Source: Bog-756 sp963839925
Lineage (GTDB): Bacteria > Actinomycetota > Acidimicrobiia > Acidimicrobiales > RAAP-2
DNA: 64,000 nt
Assembly (NCBI GenBank): GCA_963839925.1
Contig: CAWIWV010000001.1
Coordinates: 930,001 to 994,000, forward strand
Direction of reading: 5' to 3'
Translations under genes and position numbers: made by a program
Notes under the pieces: model-generated
The model's database searches: none
Seen by the model: the letters and a program-made list of their open reading frames with translations, nothing else
What the model was told of the DNA's origin: nothing
In this document: in pieces, positions 51,494 through 59,044 of the stretch
Numbering within the stretch: position 1 is the stretch's first letter
Layout of the letters: every line of letters starts with the position of its first letter

Positions 51494-51787
51494 ATGAGCG
51501 AAGAGGATCTCGAAAGGTACGAGTCGGAGATCGAGCTTGGCCTGGTGCAGGAGTACCGGGCGGTGGTGCCCCTCTTCTCCTACGTGGTGGAGACCGAGCG
51601 CCGCTTCTACTTGGCCAACAGCGTCGAGGTGACGGTGAGGTCGGACACCACGCCTGCCTGTGTCGAAGTCGAGCTCAACGATGCCTGGGTGTGGGACATG
51701 TACCGACCCGCCCGCTTCGTTCCCTCGGTCCGGATCGTGACCTTCCGGGACGTCAACATCGAACGGCTTCCCGAAAAGGACCTGTGA
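51494..51787 (+). CDS. DUF2469 protein
   Basis: A 97-residue actinobacterial protein of the DUF2469 family: E-D-L-E-R-Y-E-S-E-I-E-L-G-L, V-P-L-F-S-Y-V-V-E-T-E-R-R-F-Y-L-A-N and W-V-W-D-M-Y-R-P-A-R-F. Function is unknown. In mycobacteria it sits between rnhB and yraN; here it follows rplS after 15 bases, since lepB and rnhB are absent at this place. The stop overlaps the next GTG (GTGA). Confidence 0.92.
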   Translation: MSEEDLERYESEIELGLVQEYRAVVPLFSYVVETERRFYLANSVEVTVRSDTTPACVEVELNDAWVWDMYRPARFVPSVRIVTFRDVNIERLPEKDL

Positions 51788-52185
51788 GCTCGGACGCACC
51801 CGGCCGCCCACACGAGGGTGGAGCGAGCGGCGCCGATCCCCGGCAGGTCCTCGGTGCCGAAGGCGAGACCCTGGCGGCACAGTGGTACGAAGACAACGGC
51901 TACGAGGTGCTCGAACGCAACTGGCGGAGGCGAGAGGGCGAGATCGACCTCATCGTTCGCCGAGGCAAGACCGTCGTTTTCTGCGAGGTGAAGACCCGCT
52001 CCTCGGATCGGTTCGGTTCTGGAGCGGAAGCGGTGCTACCCGCCAAGCAGCGCCGGATCAGGCGGCTCGGCGCCCGATGGCTATCGGAGCTGACCCCGGC
52101 GTCGGGCCGGCGCGGTGTCGACGTCCGGTTCGATGTCGTCTCGATTACCGCCGGCAAGATCGAGGTCATCGAAGGCGCGTTCTGA
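51784..52185 (+). CDS. yraN: YraN family (UPF0102) nuclease-like protein
   Basis: A 133-residue protein with an endonuclease-like fold. The PD-(D/E)XK-type motif is visible: G-E-I-D-L-I-V-R-R followed by V-V-F-C-E-V-K-T-R-S-S. Family members lie near dprA/yifB, and a role in DNA uptake or repair is supposed. The GTG overlaps the DUF2469 stop. The region just downstream is where the island begins; normally yifB would follow directly. Confidence 0.93.
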   Translation: MSSDAPGRPHEGGASGADPRQVLGAEGETLAAQWYEDNGYEVLERNWRRREGEIDLIVRRGKTVVFCEVKTRSSDRFGSGAEAVLPAKQRRIRRLGARWLSELTPASGRRGVDVRFDVVSITAGKIEVIEGAF

Positions 52186-52257
52186 CTAGTCTCGGCGGTC
52201 CACCGAGTGCCACATGCGAGGATTCGGGATGCACGAGAGTCAGTGGATCGGCGTGCG

Positions 52258-52350
52258 ATCACCGGAGTTCCGGGGGGTGTCGTGACCCACGATGTCCCAC
52301 CGAGAACCCTGGTGGCAGGTGTGCCCGCGACGGTCATCCGGAATCTCTAG
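52258..52350 (+). pseudogene. C-terminal remnant of a hexapeptide-repeat acyltransferase
   Basis: The frame reads V-V-T-H-D-V-P-P-R-T-L-V-A-G-V-P-A-T-V-I-R-N-L before a TAG. This is the typical last coil of left-handed beta-helix acetyltransferases (serine O-acetyltransferase/maltose acetyltransferase type). No start or the preceding hexapeptide coils are present, so only about 30 residues remain, at the left edge of the island after yraN. Confidence 0.7.
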
Positions 52351-52405
52351 AACGGCTGCCGTAGACCGTTGTGCCCGAACATCGGGCGCGGAGCAACCGT
52401 GGGGG

Positions 52406-52726
52406 CTATGGCGCCCAGTCCTCAACGACCGTCAGGTCGGTGAACTCCGGAGGACCTTCGAAGATGTCCTGCATGATCGCTCTCGCCGCCCCCAGCCCTT
52501 CCTGGCGTCGAGGGTCGTTCTCGCGCTCGCGAGCCTTCTCTTCGCTCTCGAAGACCACGAACATGACCACCCGATCCGGATCCTTCGCATCTCGGGTTGC
52601 GGTCGAGTGCACCAGACCTGAACCCGGCTGTTCAGTCGCCTTCAGCTGAGCGACCAACTTCGCCAGGTCGTCCGCACGCCCTGGCTTCAAGCGAGTCGTG
52701 ATCATCTGTGCCCACATGCCACTCAT
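52406..52726 (-). CDS. Dimeric alpha-beta-barrel protein (monooxygenase-like)
   Basis: About 106 residues with a ferredoxin-like barrel: M-W-A-Q-M-I-T-T-R-L-K-P-G-R (first strand), G-L-V-H-S-T-A-T-R and V-V-M-F-V-V-F-E-S-E-E-K-A (third strand and following). This is the antibiotic-biosynthesis-monooxygenase superfamily, whose members often cleave or oxidise small molecules without cofactor. The ATG overlaps the stop of the upstream gene by four bases (ATGA), so the two are an operon. Confidence 0.78.
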   Translation of the reverse strand: MSGMWAQMITTRLKPGRADDLAKLVAQLKATEQPGSGLVHSTATRDAKDPDRVVMFVVFESEEKARERENDPRRQEGLGAARAIMQDIFEGPPEFTDLTVVEDWAP

Positions 52727-52998
52727 CCTTCGATCACGTTGTGGACGGTGGCGACCATCGGCTCCTTCAGTTGAACACCCAGTTCGGTGAGGATCGGCAC
52801 CAGCGTCGATCCGAACGCGTCGAAGTCCGCCTGGGATTCCCAAATGTCAAAGACCTGGATGGCACCGTTCGACTCGAGCGCGCAGTGATAGGTGCGCCCC
52901 TTTGGTTTGCCTGCACCCGCAGCTTCGAGCTGTTTGATGGCACTGCGGTACTTCTCGGGTGTGAACCCTTCGTGTACGAAGTAGATGCCCAACGCCAT
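52723..52998 (-). CDS. Small ferredoxin-like-barrel protein
   Basis: A 91-residue protein: M-A-L-G-I-Y-F-V-H-E-G-F-T-P-E-K-Y, then T-Y-H-C-A-L-E-S-N-G-A-I-Q-V-F-D-I-W-E-S-Q-A-D-F-D-A-F and L-G-V-Q-L-K-E-P-M-V-A-T-V-H-N. The pattern (strand, helix, W-E-S strand, F-D-A-F helix) fits a small dimeric barrel enzyme or binding protein of unknown substrate. GAAGGAAGGACG is a good ribosome site. A broken homologue with a similar W-V-S-R-Q-D-Y-D strand lies at 53479. Confidence 0.78.
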   Translation of the reverse strand: MALGIYFVHEGFTPEKYRSAIKQLEAAGAGKPKGRTYHCALESNGAIQVFDIWESQADFDAFGSTLVPILTELGVQLKEPMVATVHNVIEG

Positions 52999-53478
52999 GT
53001 GATCCGTCCTTCCTTCTGATCAGGCACGAACGCGCCCGGTGGTCTGCCTGAATAGGTGGCAAGTCGGACGCTACCTCTCAGAAAGGAGGGTCCGTCGACC
53101 GATCTTTGTGGTCTGCCCCATGTTCCCGACGCCCGATCTGCCCCAGAGCCCTTCTGCGCCACCCTGTCGTCACCCGCTCGGAAACAAGTGTTCGGTGATT
53201 GCCCTGTACGTGCACATCGCACCGGTGAGATCGGTGAGCTGGCCCGTGCTGGTCATTCCAGCGGCAGCCGCAGCCGCCCTCGCTTTCTAGTTCTCTCCGT
53301 TGGGCGAGAAGGTCGGCATCGAACGCTGGCCGAAGGATGGCGACTGAGCTACCTGGTGCCGACATGCGGCTATTCGACGGACCTGCAATCCGCAAGGAGT
53401 GAGGCCTCATAGGGAGCTCAGTCGCTCGCCCGGACTCGATGGTCCTAAGGTTCAGCTACCACCAAGGGAGGTCTTGTC
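52999..53478. other. 480-bp stretch without recognised gene
   Basis: No frame shows a domain or a well-placed ribosome site. A minus-strand tract (53360-53311) resembles parts of a tRNA (D-arm and T-arm) but is too short. The rest seems to be decayed or non-coding sequence. Confidence 0.5.
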
Positions 53479-53755
53479 ATGACTGTCCGGATCCACGCCA
53501 CTATTCCCGGCATTGGCCAGTCGGAGTTCGATGCAATCCACCAAGCCCTTACCTCCTCCGGCGAACCAGGGTCTGATCTTTCACTCGTCAGCGCAGTCCG
53601 AAGAGGGCTGGCTGATCATTGACTTCTGGGTGTCACGACAGGACTACGACAACGCCACCCCCCTCGTTCAGCAAGCCATTCAATCGGCGGGTGTCACTCC
53701 CGGTGGGCCTCCTTCGATCGAAGAGTTCCCTGTTCACGAGATCCTCCAGCCCTGA
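53479..53755 (+). pseudogene. Small ferredoxin-like-barrel protein, +1 frameshift
   Basis: Starting at ATG 53479 (GGGAGG seven bases upstream) the frame reads M-T-V-R-I-H-A-T-I-P-G-I-G-Q-S-E-F-D-A-I-H-Q-A-L. It then leaves the true frame; the next frame continues L-I-F-H-S-S-A-Q-S-E-E-G-W-L-I-I-D-F-W-V-S. Removing one base around 53565-53575 joins them into about 91 residues, the same size as the neighbour at 52723. As given, the first frame stops at 53622. Confidence 0.75.
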
Positions 53756-53821
53756 CGAGCTGGCGTTCGAATCGGGGCTCCGATTGCCGGTTGCTGCCGT
53801 CTAGAGATCGCAAGCACGTCC

Positions 53822-55129
53822 ATGAGAATCCCGACGGTTTCTCCGATGCCTCCTGCGGCGACGGGTATCGGAATGCCTTGGGACGTTCCGGTGCAAGATC
53901 CGATCGCATCGTTGGCCGAGGTTCGGCGCTCATTGGGGGACACCTTCGTTGTCAACAGTGGCGAAGACCTCTATCTGTTCACCTTTTCACCCAGTGGGGT
54001 GAGGTCCTTCTATGCACTCCCGGAAGACCGTGCCAGCAAAGGAGCGGCCGATTGGCGGATGTTGCGCCGGAAGCTGCCCGACGAGATATTCATAGGGCGA
54101 CGGGTTCTCCCCAATCAACTCTTCGGGCGCGACGATGTTGCCGCGTATCTCGAGAATGTCGATCAGGCTCTCGACGACACAGTTCTCGAGCTCGGGGTAT
54201 CAGGCGAGATCGACGTCTTCGAGCTGACGAGGAGGTTGGGGCACCGGGTCGGGTTGGCGTCATGGGGAGGTCCTGGTGCTGCCAGCGGCAAGCGGTTCGA
54301 TCTGCTCGTCAGAGCGTTCGATGCGCTGGATGGTGCCGAGTCCTTTGTGCATCCTGACGCCATGGCGGCTGTGGCCGCGACCGGCAAATCGGCCGAATAT
54401 GAAGCACTGAACACCGTCATTGCAGAGTTGAGCGATGGCCTCAGTGAACTCCCGGGAGTCGAACAGGACCACCCTCTCTTTGCCCGTGTAGCCGCAGCCT
54501 GGGCGGATGCTCCGGCCATAGGGCACACGAGCGGCGTAGCCCAGGACGTCGCGCTCATCCACATCGCCTCCATGTCCAATCTCTTCGCAGCCCTCGGTTG
54601 GAGTTTGGTCGACCTGCTGGCCCATCCCGAGGAGGCTGCGCTCGTGCGCGCAGGTGACCAGAAGGTGGCCGAGGCATGTGCGCTCGAGTCCATCCGGCTT
54701 GCCCAACGCTCGATCATGGCCCGCTATGTGCTGCAGCCAGTGACGATGGATGTGGGAAACGCCGTGTATGACGTAGAGGCCGGAGTCACCATTGCCACGC
54801 TGCTCCCACTCACCAATACGGGCGCAGCGCCCGGCTTGGACACGTGGGATCCAACCCACTGGAACCGCCGGCGGCTGGCCGACAGTTCGAGGATCGAGGC
54901 CATTGAGTTGGTCACGGCATTCGGACACGGGCGGCACACCTGCCCGGCTCAGCCATTCTCATTGTCGACCATGACCTCGGCAGTCGCCCGTCTCCTCAAC
55001 GACTATGAGTTGGAGCCGGGCTGGGCCGATCATCCCTCTGCTGTCCCGGCCCAAATCGGAGGCGTGGCCCGCTCCGCTGATCCCTGCCCACTTCAGTACC
55101 GCCGTCGGGATGACCGATCAGTCGCGTAA
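53822..55129 (+). CDS. Cytochrome P450 with atypical I-helix and haem motif
   Basis: A 435-residue P450. The K-helix E-x-x-R is present (L-E-S-I-R-L) and the haem-ligand motif is F-G-H-G-R-H-T-C-P-A-Q, with Cys as thiolate ligand and P-A where the family has x-G. Aligned to usual I-helices, the acid-alcohol pair (E/D-T) is replaced by S-N in S-M-S-N-L-F-A-A-L-G-W. This may point to an isomerase or rearrangement type rather than a monooxygenase. No redox partner is nearby. It converges with the broken SDR, whose stop it overlaps by 12 bases. Confidence 0.9.
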   Translation: MRIPTVSPMPPAATGIGMPWDVPVQDPIASLAEVRRSLGDTFVVNSGEDLYLFTFSPSGVRSFYALPEDRASKGAADWRMLRRKLPDEIFIGRRVLPNQLFGRDDVAAYLENVDQALDDTVLELGVSGEIDVFELTRRLGHRVGLASWGGPGAASGKRFDLLVRAFDALDGAESFVHPDAMAAVAATGKSAEYEALNTVIAELSDGLSELPGVEQDHPLFARVAAAWADAPAIGHTSGVAQDVALIHIASMSNLFAALGWSLVDLLAHPEEAALVRAGDQKVAEACALESIRLAQRSIMARYVLQPVTMDVGNAVYDVEAGVTIATLLPLTNTGAAPGLDTWDPTHWNRRRLADSSRIEAIELVTAFGHGRHTCPAQPFSLSTMTSAVARLLNDYELEPGWADHPSAVPAQIGGVARSADPCPLQYRRRDDRSVA

Positions 55130-55931
55130 ACCTGGATGTCTCGAAGCGAGCATGGGGACCAGGAGGCGGTTGGGTGTGATGCGCGCAAGAAAGGTGCCGG
55201 CGCGATTGGCGAACCCCGGGATGGCCACCACCTTGCCTCTGTCGAGTGCGTCGATGCCTATTTTGGCCACCGCCTCGGCCGACTCCCACATAAATTGCGG
55301 GAGTGCGGCCTCCGCGTCCTCTTTTGTGAACCCAGCCCGCTCTCCGAATCCGGTATCCACAGGACCGGGACAGAGCACGGTTGCGTTGACGCCCGTGCCG
55401 CGCAGCTCACCACTCAGACTCTCGGTGTAGGAGAGTATGAAGGCCTTCGCTGCTCCGTAGCCTGCCTGACCAGGCAGGGGCTGGAATGCTCCGGTCGAGG
55501 CAACATTCAGCACCGCACCGACGTGGCGTTCGACCATGCCTGGAACGATCCGGCTGCACAAATCAGCCACCGCCACCACGTCCACCTCAATCATGTTCAT
55601 CTCGGATGTGGGATCTGATCGCGCGACTGCACCTAGGGTCGACAGGCCTGCGTTGTTCACAAGAATGTCTGGCACGAGTCCGAGTTCGGCTACCCGATCG
55701 AGCAAGCCGGACCGGGCGTCCCGGTCGGAGAGATCGGTAGGCATGACGTTTGCATGTCCGCCATCCGTTCGAATTGCTCGTGGCCAGTGACTCCAGCCTG
55801 TCCACCCGTCGGGCGACGAGCGTGACGCCGTATCCTCGTCTGGCCAGCTCCCGTGCGATCGCTTCTCCGATCCCGGAGGATGCGCCCGTGACGATGGCGG
55901 TGCGGTCGTCAGCGGGCGGTGGAAGGCTCAC
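55118..55931 (-). pseudogene. Short-chain dehydrogenase, frameshifted
   Basis: The N-terminal part (A-I-V-T-G-A-S-S-G-I-G-E-A-I-A, V-A-R-R-V-D-R-L-E-S-L-A) and the C-terminal part (M-P-T-D-L-S-D, I-L-V-N-N-A-G-L-S, Y-G-A-A-K-A-F-I-L-S, C-P-G-P-V-D-T-G-F) are in different frames. Removing one base near 55764-55768 (minus-strand C-G-G-A-T-G-G-C context) joins them through D-G-G-H-A-N-V. The enzyme would be a normal SDR of about 270 residues. GTG at 55931 is the likely start. Both parts are well kept, so the break is recent or a sequence error. Confidence 0.85.
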
Positions 55932-56014
55932 GGGGCACAACGTAGTTCGCAACACATTCTCCGCCGACAACGAGTGCGTCCACCACCACAGGGCTCGACG
56001 ATCTGTCCACTCAC

Positions 56015-56620
56015 TTAGTGGCGCACGACGAACTGAACGAACCTTCTCCAGTAATATCCAATCCCAGTGATAGCCGCCGCCTTCATCGTCTGATCCGGAG
56101 TCACTCGTTCGACCGAAACGATGCGGGATTTGCCCCCACCTCGGCGAGACACGAATGTGTCGACTCCAACACGGTTGAGTTCTGCCACAATCCTTTCGAG
56201 AGGACGGTCTACCGTTATCGAGTCGTACGGGCCGTCTCGGTAGAGCTGGTGTTCATGTGCTTCATCCCAGACGACGATGTCTCTCTGAACGCTGAGCGCA
56301 CCATTTGGCGACACAGATTCGAGCAATATCTTTGCCACCGGAACACGGTCATGCTTCGTCAGGTGAGGCTCGATGGTCACGACGCCACCTGGGACGGGGA
56401 TGCCACCCTTGGATTTGAGGAATCCAGATTGAGGGCCCGGTTCGTGCTCGACATATCTGACCTTCAAAGGCTTGACGATGAAGGGATCGTTCGCGGTCGG
56501 GTCGAACCCCTCTGTTCGTCCATCTCGAACGCGACTCGTAGGCGCGCCGTGTGACATCCAGCGGGCTTCGTGACGGGCGTACGGATCGGTGTACCAGCCC
56601 TCAGTATCGTCGCCCCCCAC
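56015..56620 (-). CDS. WY-DPY domain protein of unknown function
   Basis: A 201-residue soluble protein. The N terminus has the same Trp/Tyr domain as the protein at 4337-4876: E-G-W-Y-T-D-P-Y-A-R-H-E-A-R-W-M-S, P-T-S-R-V-R-D-G-R-T-E-G-F-D-P. The remainder is beta-rich (I-P-V-P-G-G-V-V-T-I, S-V-Q-R-D-I-V-V-W-D) with a basic C terminus containing Y-Y-W-R-R-F-V-Q-F-V-V-R-H. No enzyme motif seen. GTG start. Confidence 0.65.
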   Translation of the reverse strand: MGGDDTEGWYTDPYARHEARWMSHGAPTSRVRDGRTEGFDPTANDPFIVKPLKVRYVEHEPGPQSGFLKSKGGIPVPGGVVTIEPHLTKHDRVPVAKILLESVSPNGALSVQRDIVVWDEAHEHQLYRDGPYDSITVDRPLERIVAELNRVGVDTFVSRRGGGKSRIVSVERVTPDQTMKAAAITGIGYYWRRFVQFVVRH

Positions 56621-56647
56621 AGAACGATCCTGTCAGAAGCTGGTGTC

Positions 56648-56779
56648 GTGAGCTCATGTGGCGGAAAAGACTGCCCACATTGGGATCAGCTCGTGAACGG
56701 CAGCGACGGCGGTACCTGCAAGCAGCAGCTTCGGGCGATTGACGAGGCAAGTGCAAAGGCGCGGGAGTATCTGGACTGA
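56648..56779 (+). CDS. Possible small Cys-rich peptide
   Basis: A short frame of 43 residues begins V-S-S-C-G-G-K-D-C-P-H-W-D-Q-L and has a later Cys (T-C-K-Q-Q-L), with a helical, charged end (A-S-A-K-A-R-E-Y-L-D). Three Cys and one His could bind zinc. There is no clear ribosome site or -10 box, so the call is weak; it may be chance. Confidence 0.25.
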   Translation: MSSCGGKDCPHWDQLVNGSDGGTCKQQLRAIDEASAKAREYLD

Positions 56780-56980
56780 ACGACTCCAAAACCACCCTGG
56801 CATTCGTCCTTCCCGACTGCTCATTGGCGTGAAACTGGCTCCCAACTCTCGCTTGTTCGGTCCGGTCAGCAGCGCTGCGGAGCGAAAGCAATCGAAGTCA
56901 ACGGAGCGGATGGATGAGACCTCGAGTAGCTCCTAGGCGCTGCCATCATCTCGAAGATGATCAATGGCAACGGACGAGGA

Positions 56981-57256
56981 TCAACCTGAATGATGTCGGC
57001 CAAGCCGTTCATTTCCATCACTTCGGATGGAGTCGACAAATTGCGAGCCCGTGTAGTCCCGATCAATCCAGGCTCCAGCGGAGGAGCGAAGCGATTCCAG
57101 CCTGGATGCCACCGAGCGGTGCCCGTAGTGAGCCTTGATCGCCCTTCGGATCAACTCCGAGCGGCTGGTGCCTGTGCGGCTGGCTACGGCATCTAGGTAG
57201 GACACATCTGCATCATCGAGGTAGATCTGCGTTCTGTGCACGACACCATTATTCAT
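56981..57256 (-). CDS. Ribbon-helix-helix (antitoxin-like) protein
   Basis: A 91-residue RHH DNA-binding protein: V-V-H-R-T-Q-I-Y-L-D-D-A-D-V-S-Y-L-D-A-V (ribbon and first helix), T-G-T-S-R-S-E-L-I-R-R-A-I-K-A-H-Y (second helix), then a C-terminal toxin-type linker (D-S-I-R-S-D-G-N-E-R-L). The build matches VapB-like antitoxins of PIN-domain (VapC) toxins, usually encoded directly downstream. No PIN or other toxin gene follows here, so it is an orphan. The ATG at 57256 is internal to a longer frame and best fits the family. Confidence 0.75.
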   Translation of the reverse strand: MNNGVVHRTQIYLDDADVSYLDAVASRTGTSRSELIRRAIKAHYGHRSVASRLESLRSSAGAWIDRDYTGSQFVDSIRSDGNERLGRHHSG

Positions 57257-57451
57257 TGCTCGATATCCCAAGAGACCAGTCGCCCCTATTCGGCGCGTTC
57301 CAACTGCGGAGGGGTGTTGTCGCACCCCTGATCTACGGTGCTGTGCATCGAGCGTCCGCCCCTGAGGGAGAGGGCTCCCAGCAGTTCTCATCGCTCGACG
57401 AGCTCTGGATTGCAGGTTCGGTCGAGACGAACGGACCTAATCGGAGGCCCC

Positions 57452-59044
57452 GTGATCGCCGCCATACCCTCTGCCGTCCTCGTAGGAGTGGACGGATACC
57501 CAGTCTCGGTCGAAGTCCATGTCTCGAACGGCCTTCCGGGCTTCACCGTCGTGGGGTTGCCCGATGCGGCGGTCCGAGAGTCCCGCGACCGTGTCCGAGC
57601 AGCGTTGTTGTCGAGTGACCTTCCGTGGCCACTGCGTCGAGTGACAGTGAACCTCGCTCCATCTGGGATGCGGAAGAACGGCGCAGGGCTCGATCTCCCG
57701 ATAGCGATCGGCCTTCTGGTTGCCTCGGGGGAACTGGAGGCCGAGTTGGTCCAGTCGATGGCGTTCTTTGGAGAGCTCGGTCTAAACGGATCGTTGCGAG
57801 GGGTGCCAGGGGTCATGGTGCTCGCGGAATCGCTGTCCGGCTACCGGTTGGTTGTGCCGGAAGAGAGCGGGGTTGAAGCGGCTCTCGCCGGAGGTTCTGA
57901 GGTGCTGACCGCGTGCTCGCTCCGCGGCCTGATCGCGAGGGTCTCGGGGCGGATCCCTTGGTCGGAACGGGAGCCCGTGTCCAGCGCTTGCGACGAATCG
58001 GACGGTCGTCGGCCAGGGCGTTTCCATGTCGTGTCCGATCTCCAACCAAGCGATCACGCGATCCGTTCTGACCTCTCGGATGTCTGCGGTCAGAAGCTGG
58101 CCAAACGGGCGCTCGAGGTTGCCGCTGCGGGCGGACACCATTTGCTGATGGTGGGGCCTCCGGGCTCGGGAAAGACCATGCTTGCCACCCGCCTGCCAGA
58201 CCTGCTGCCGGCTCTCGATCAATCGACGGCGCTGGAGGCCACTCGAGTGCACTCCGTCGCCGGCGCCTCCCTCCCATCCGGGGGATTGATCTCGCGTCCA
58301 CCGTTTCGTGCACCGCACCACGGAACGTCACCTGTCGCGATGATCGGCGGCGGGACCTCGGTGATGAGGCCGGGTGAGATCAGCCTGGCGCACGGAGGGG
58401 TGCTGTTCCTCGACGAGCTCGGCGAATTCCCGACGGTCGTCCTCGAAGCACTTCGACAACCGTTGGAGGATGGCCAGGTGAGGGTCAGTAGAGCTCGAGG
58501 TTCGGCGACGTTCCCGGCCCGGTTTCTCCTGGTCGCGTCGATGAATCCCTGCCCTTGTGGCGAGGGTGGAGCCCCCGGTGCCTGCCGCTGCAGTGATGCC
58601 GCAAGGGAACGATATGCCCGGCGGCTCTCGGCACCCCTTCTCGATCGGTTCGACATGGCCATTTGGGTCGATCGACCGGACGTCGAAGATCTGATGAGCG
58701 GGGCGGCGGGGGAGTCGACCGCCACGGTCGCCACTCGGGTGTCAGGTGCCCGCCGACGTGCGGCCGAGCGCGGAGCCGTCGTCAATGCTGACCTCGTCGG
58801 TTCCTCGCTCACCCAAACCATCCCGATGAGTCACGGTGCGACTGCCCTCATCGAGCGAGAGGTTCGTGCTGGATCGCTCAGCGCTCGGGGACTCCATCGT
58901 GTTCGTCGATTGGCCAGAACCTTGGCCGATCTCGACGGATCGGGAGATGTCCTCGACGAGGACCATGTGCACGAGGCGTTGGCACTGCGGTGCCGGCGCG
59001 ACATCCTGCTTGGGCATCCGGTGCTCGAAGGGAGAGTCCGATGA
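57452..59044 (+). CDS. yifB: YifB/ComM-type Mg-chelatase-like ATPase
   Basis: A 530-residue hexameric AAA+ helicase-like protein of the ComM family, which helps branch migration in natural transformation. The N-terminal ChlI domain (V-G-V-D-G-Y-P-V-S-V-E-V-H-V-S-N-G-L-P), the Walker A G-P-P-G-S-G-K-T-M, the F-L-D-E-L-G-E-F Walker B and the C-terminal Mg-chelatase C domain (L-S-A-R-G-L-H-R-V-R-R-L-A-R-T) are visible. GTG start with TCGGAGG five bases upstream. The stop overlaps dprA by four bases (ATGA). It is normally next to yraN; the island lies between. Confidence 0.95.
   Translation: MIAAIPSAVLVGVDGYPVSVEVHVSNGLPGFTVVGLPDAAVRESRDRVRAALLSSDLPWPLRRVTVNLAPSGMRKNGAGLDLPIAIGLLVASGELEAELVQSMAFFGELGLNGSLRGVPGVMVLAESLSGYRLVVPEESGVEAALAGGSEVLTACSLRGLIARVSGRIPWSEREPVSSACDESDGRRPGRFHVVSDLQPSDHAIRSDLSDVCGQKLAKRALEVAAAGGHHLLMVGPPGSGKTMLATRLPDLLPALDQSTALEATRVHSVAGASLPSGGLISRPPFRAPHHGTSPVAMIGGGTSVMRPGEISLAHGGVLFLDELGEFPTVVLEALRQPLEDGQVRVSRARGSATFPARFLLVASMNPCPCGEGGAPGACRCSDAARERYARRLSAPLLDRFDMAIWVDRPDVEDLMSGAAGESTATVATRVSGARRRAAERGAVVNADLVGSSLTQTIPMSHGATALIEREVRAGSLSARGLHRVRRLARTLADLDGSGDVLDEDHVHEALALRCRRDILLGHPVLEGRVR

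Noticed and set aside
53311..53360. A functional tRNA gene
   Set aside because: Only 50 nt; no anticodon arm, no closing D-stem.
56900..56980. PIN-domain toxin after the RHH gene
   Set aside because: Only L-I-L-V could match; no acidic residues or further frame.
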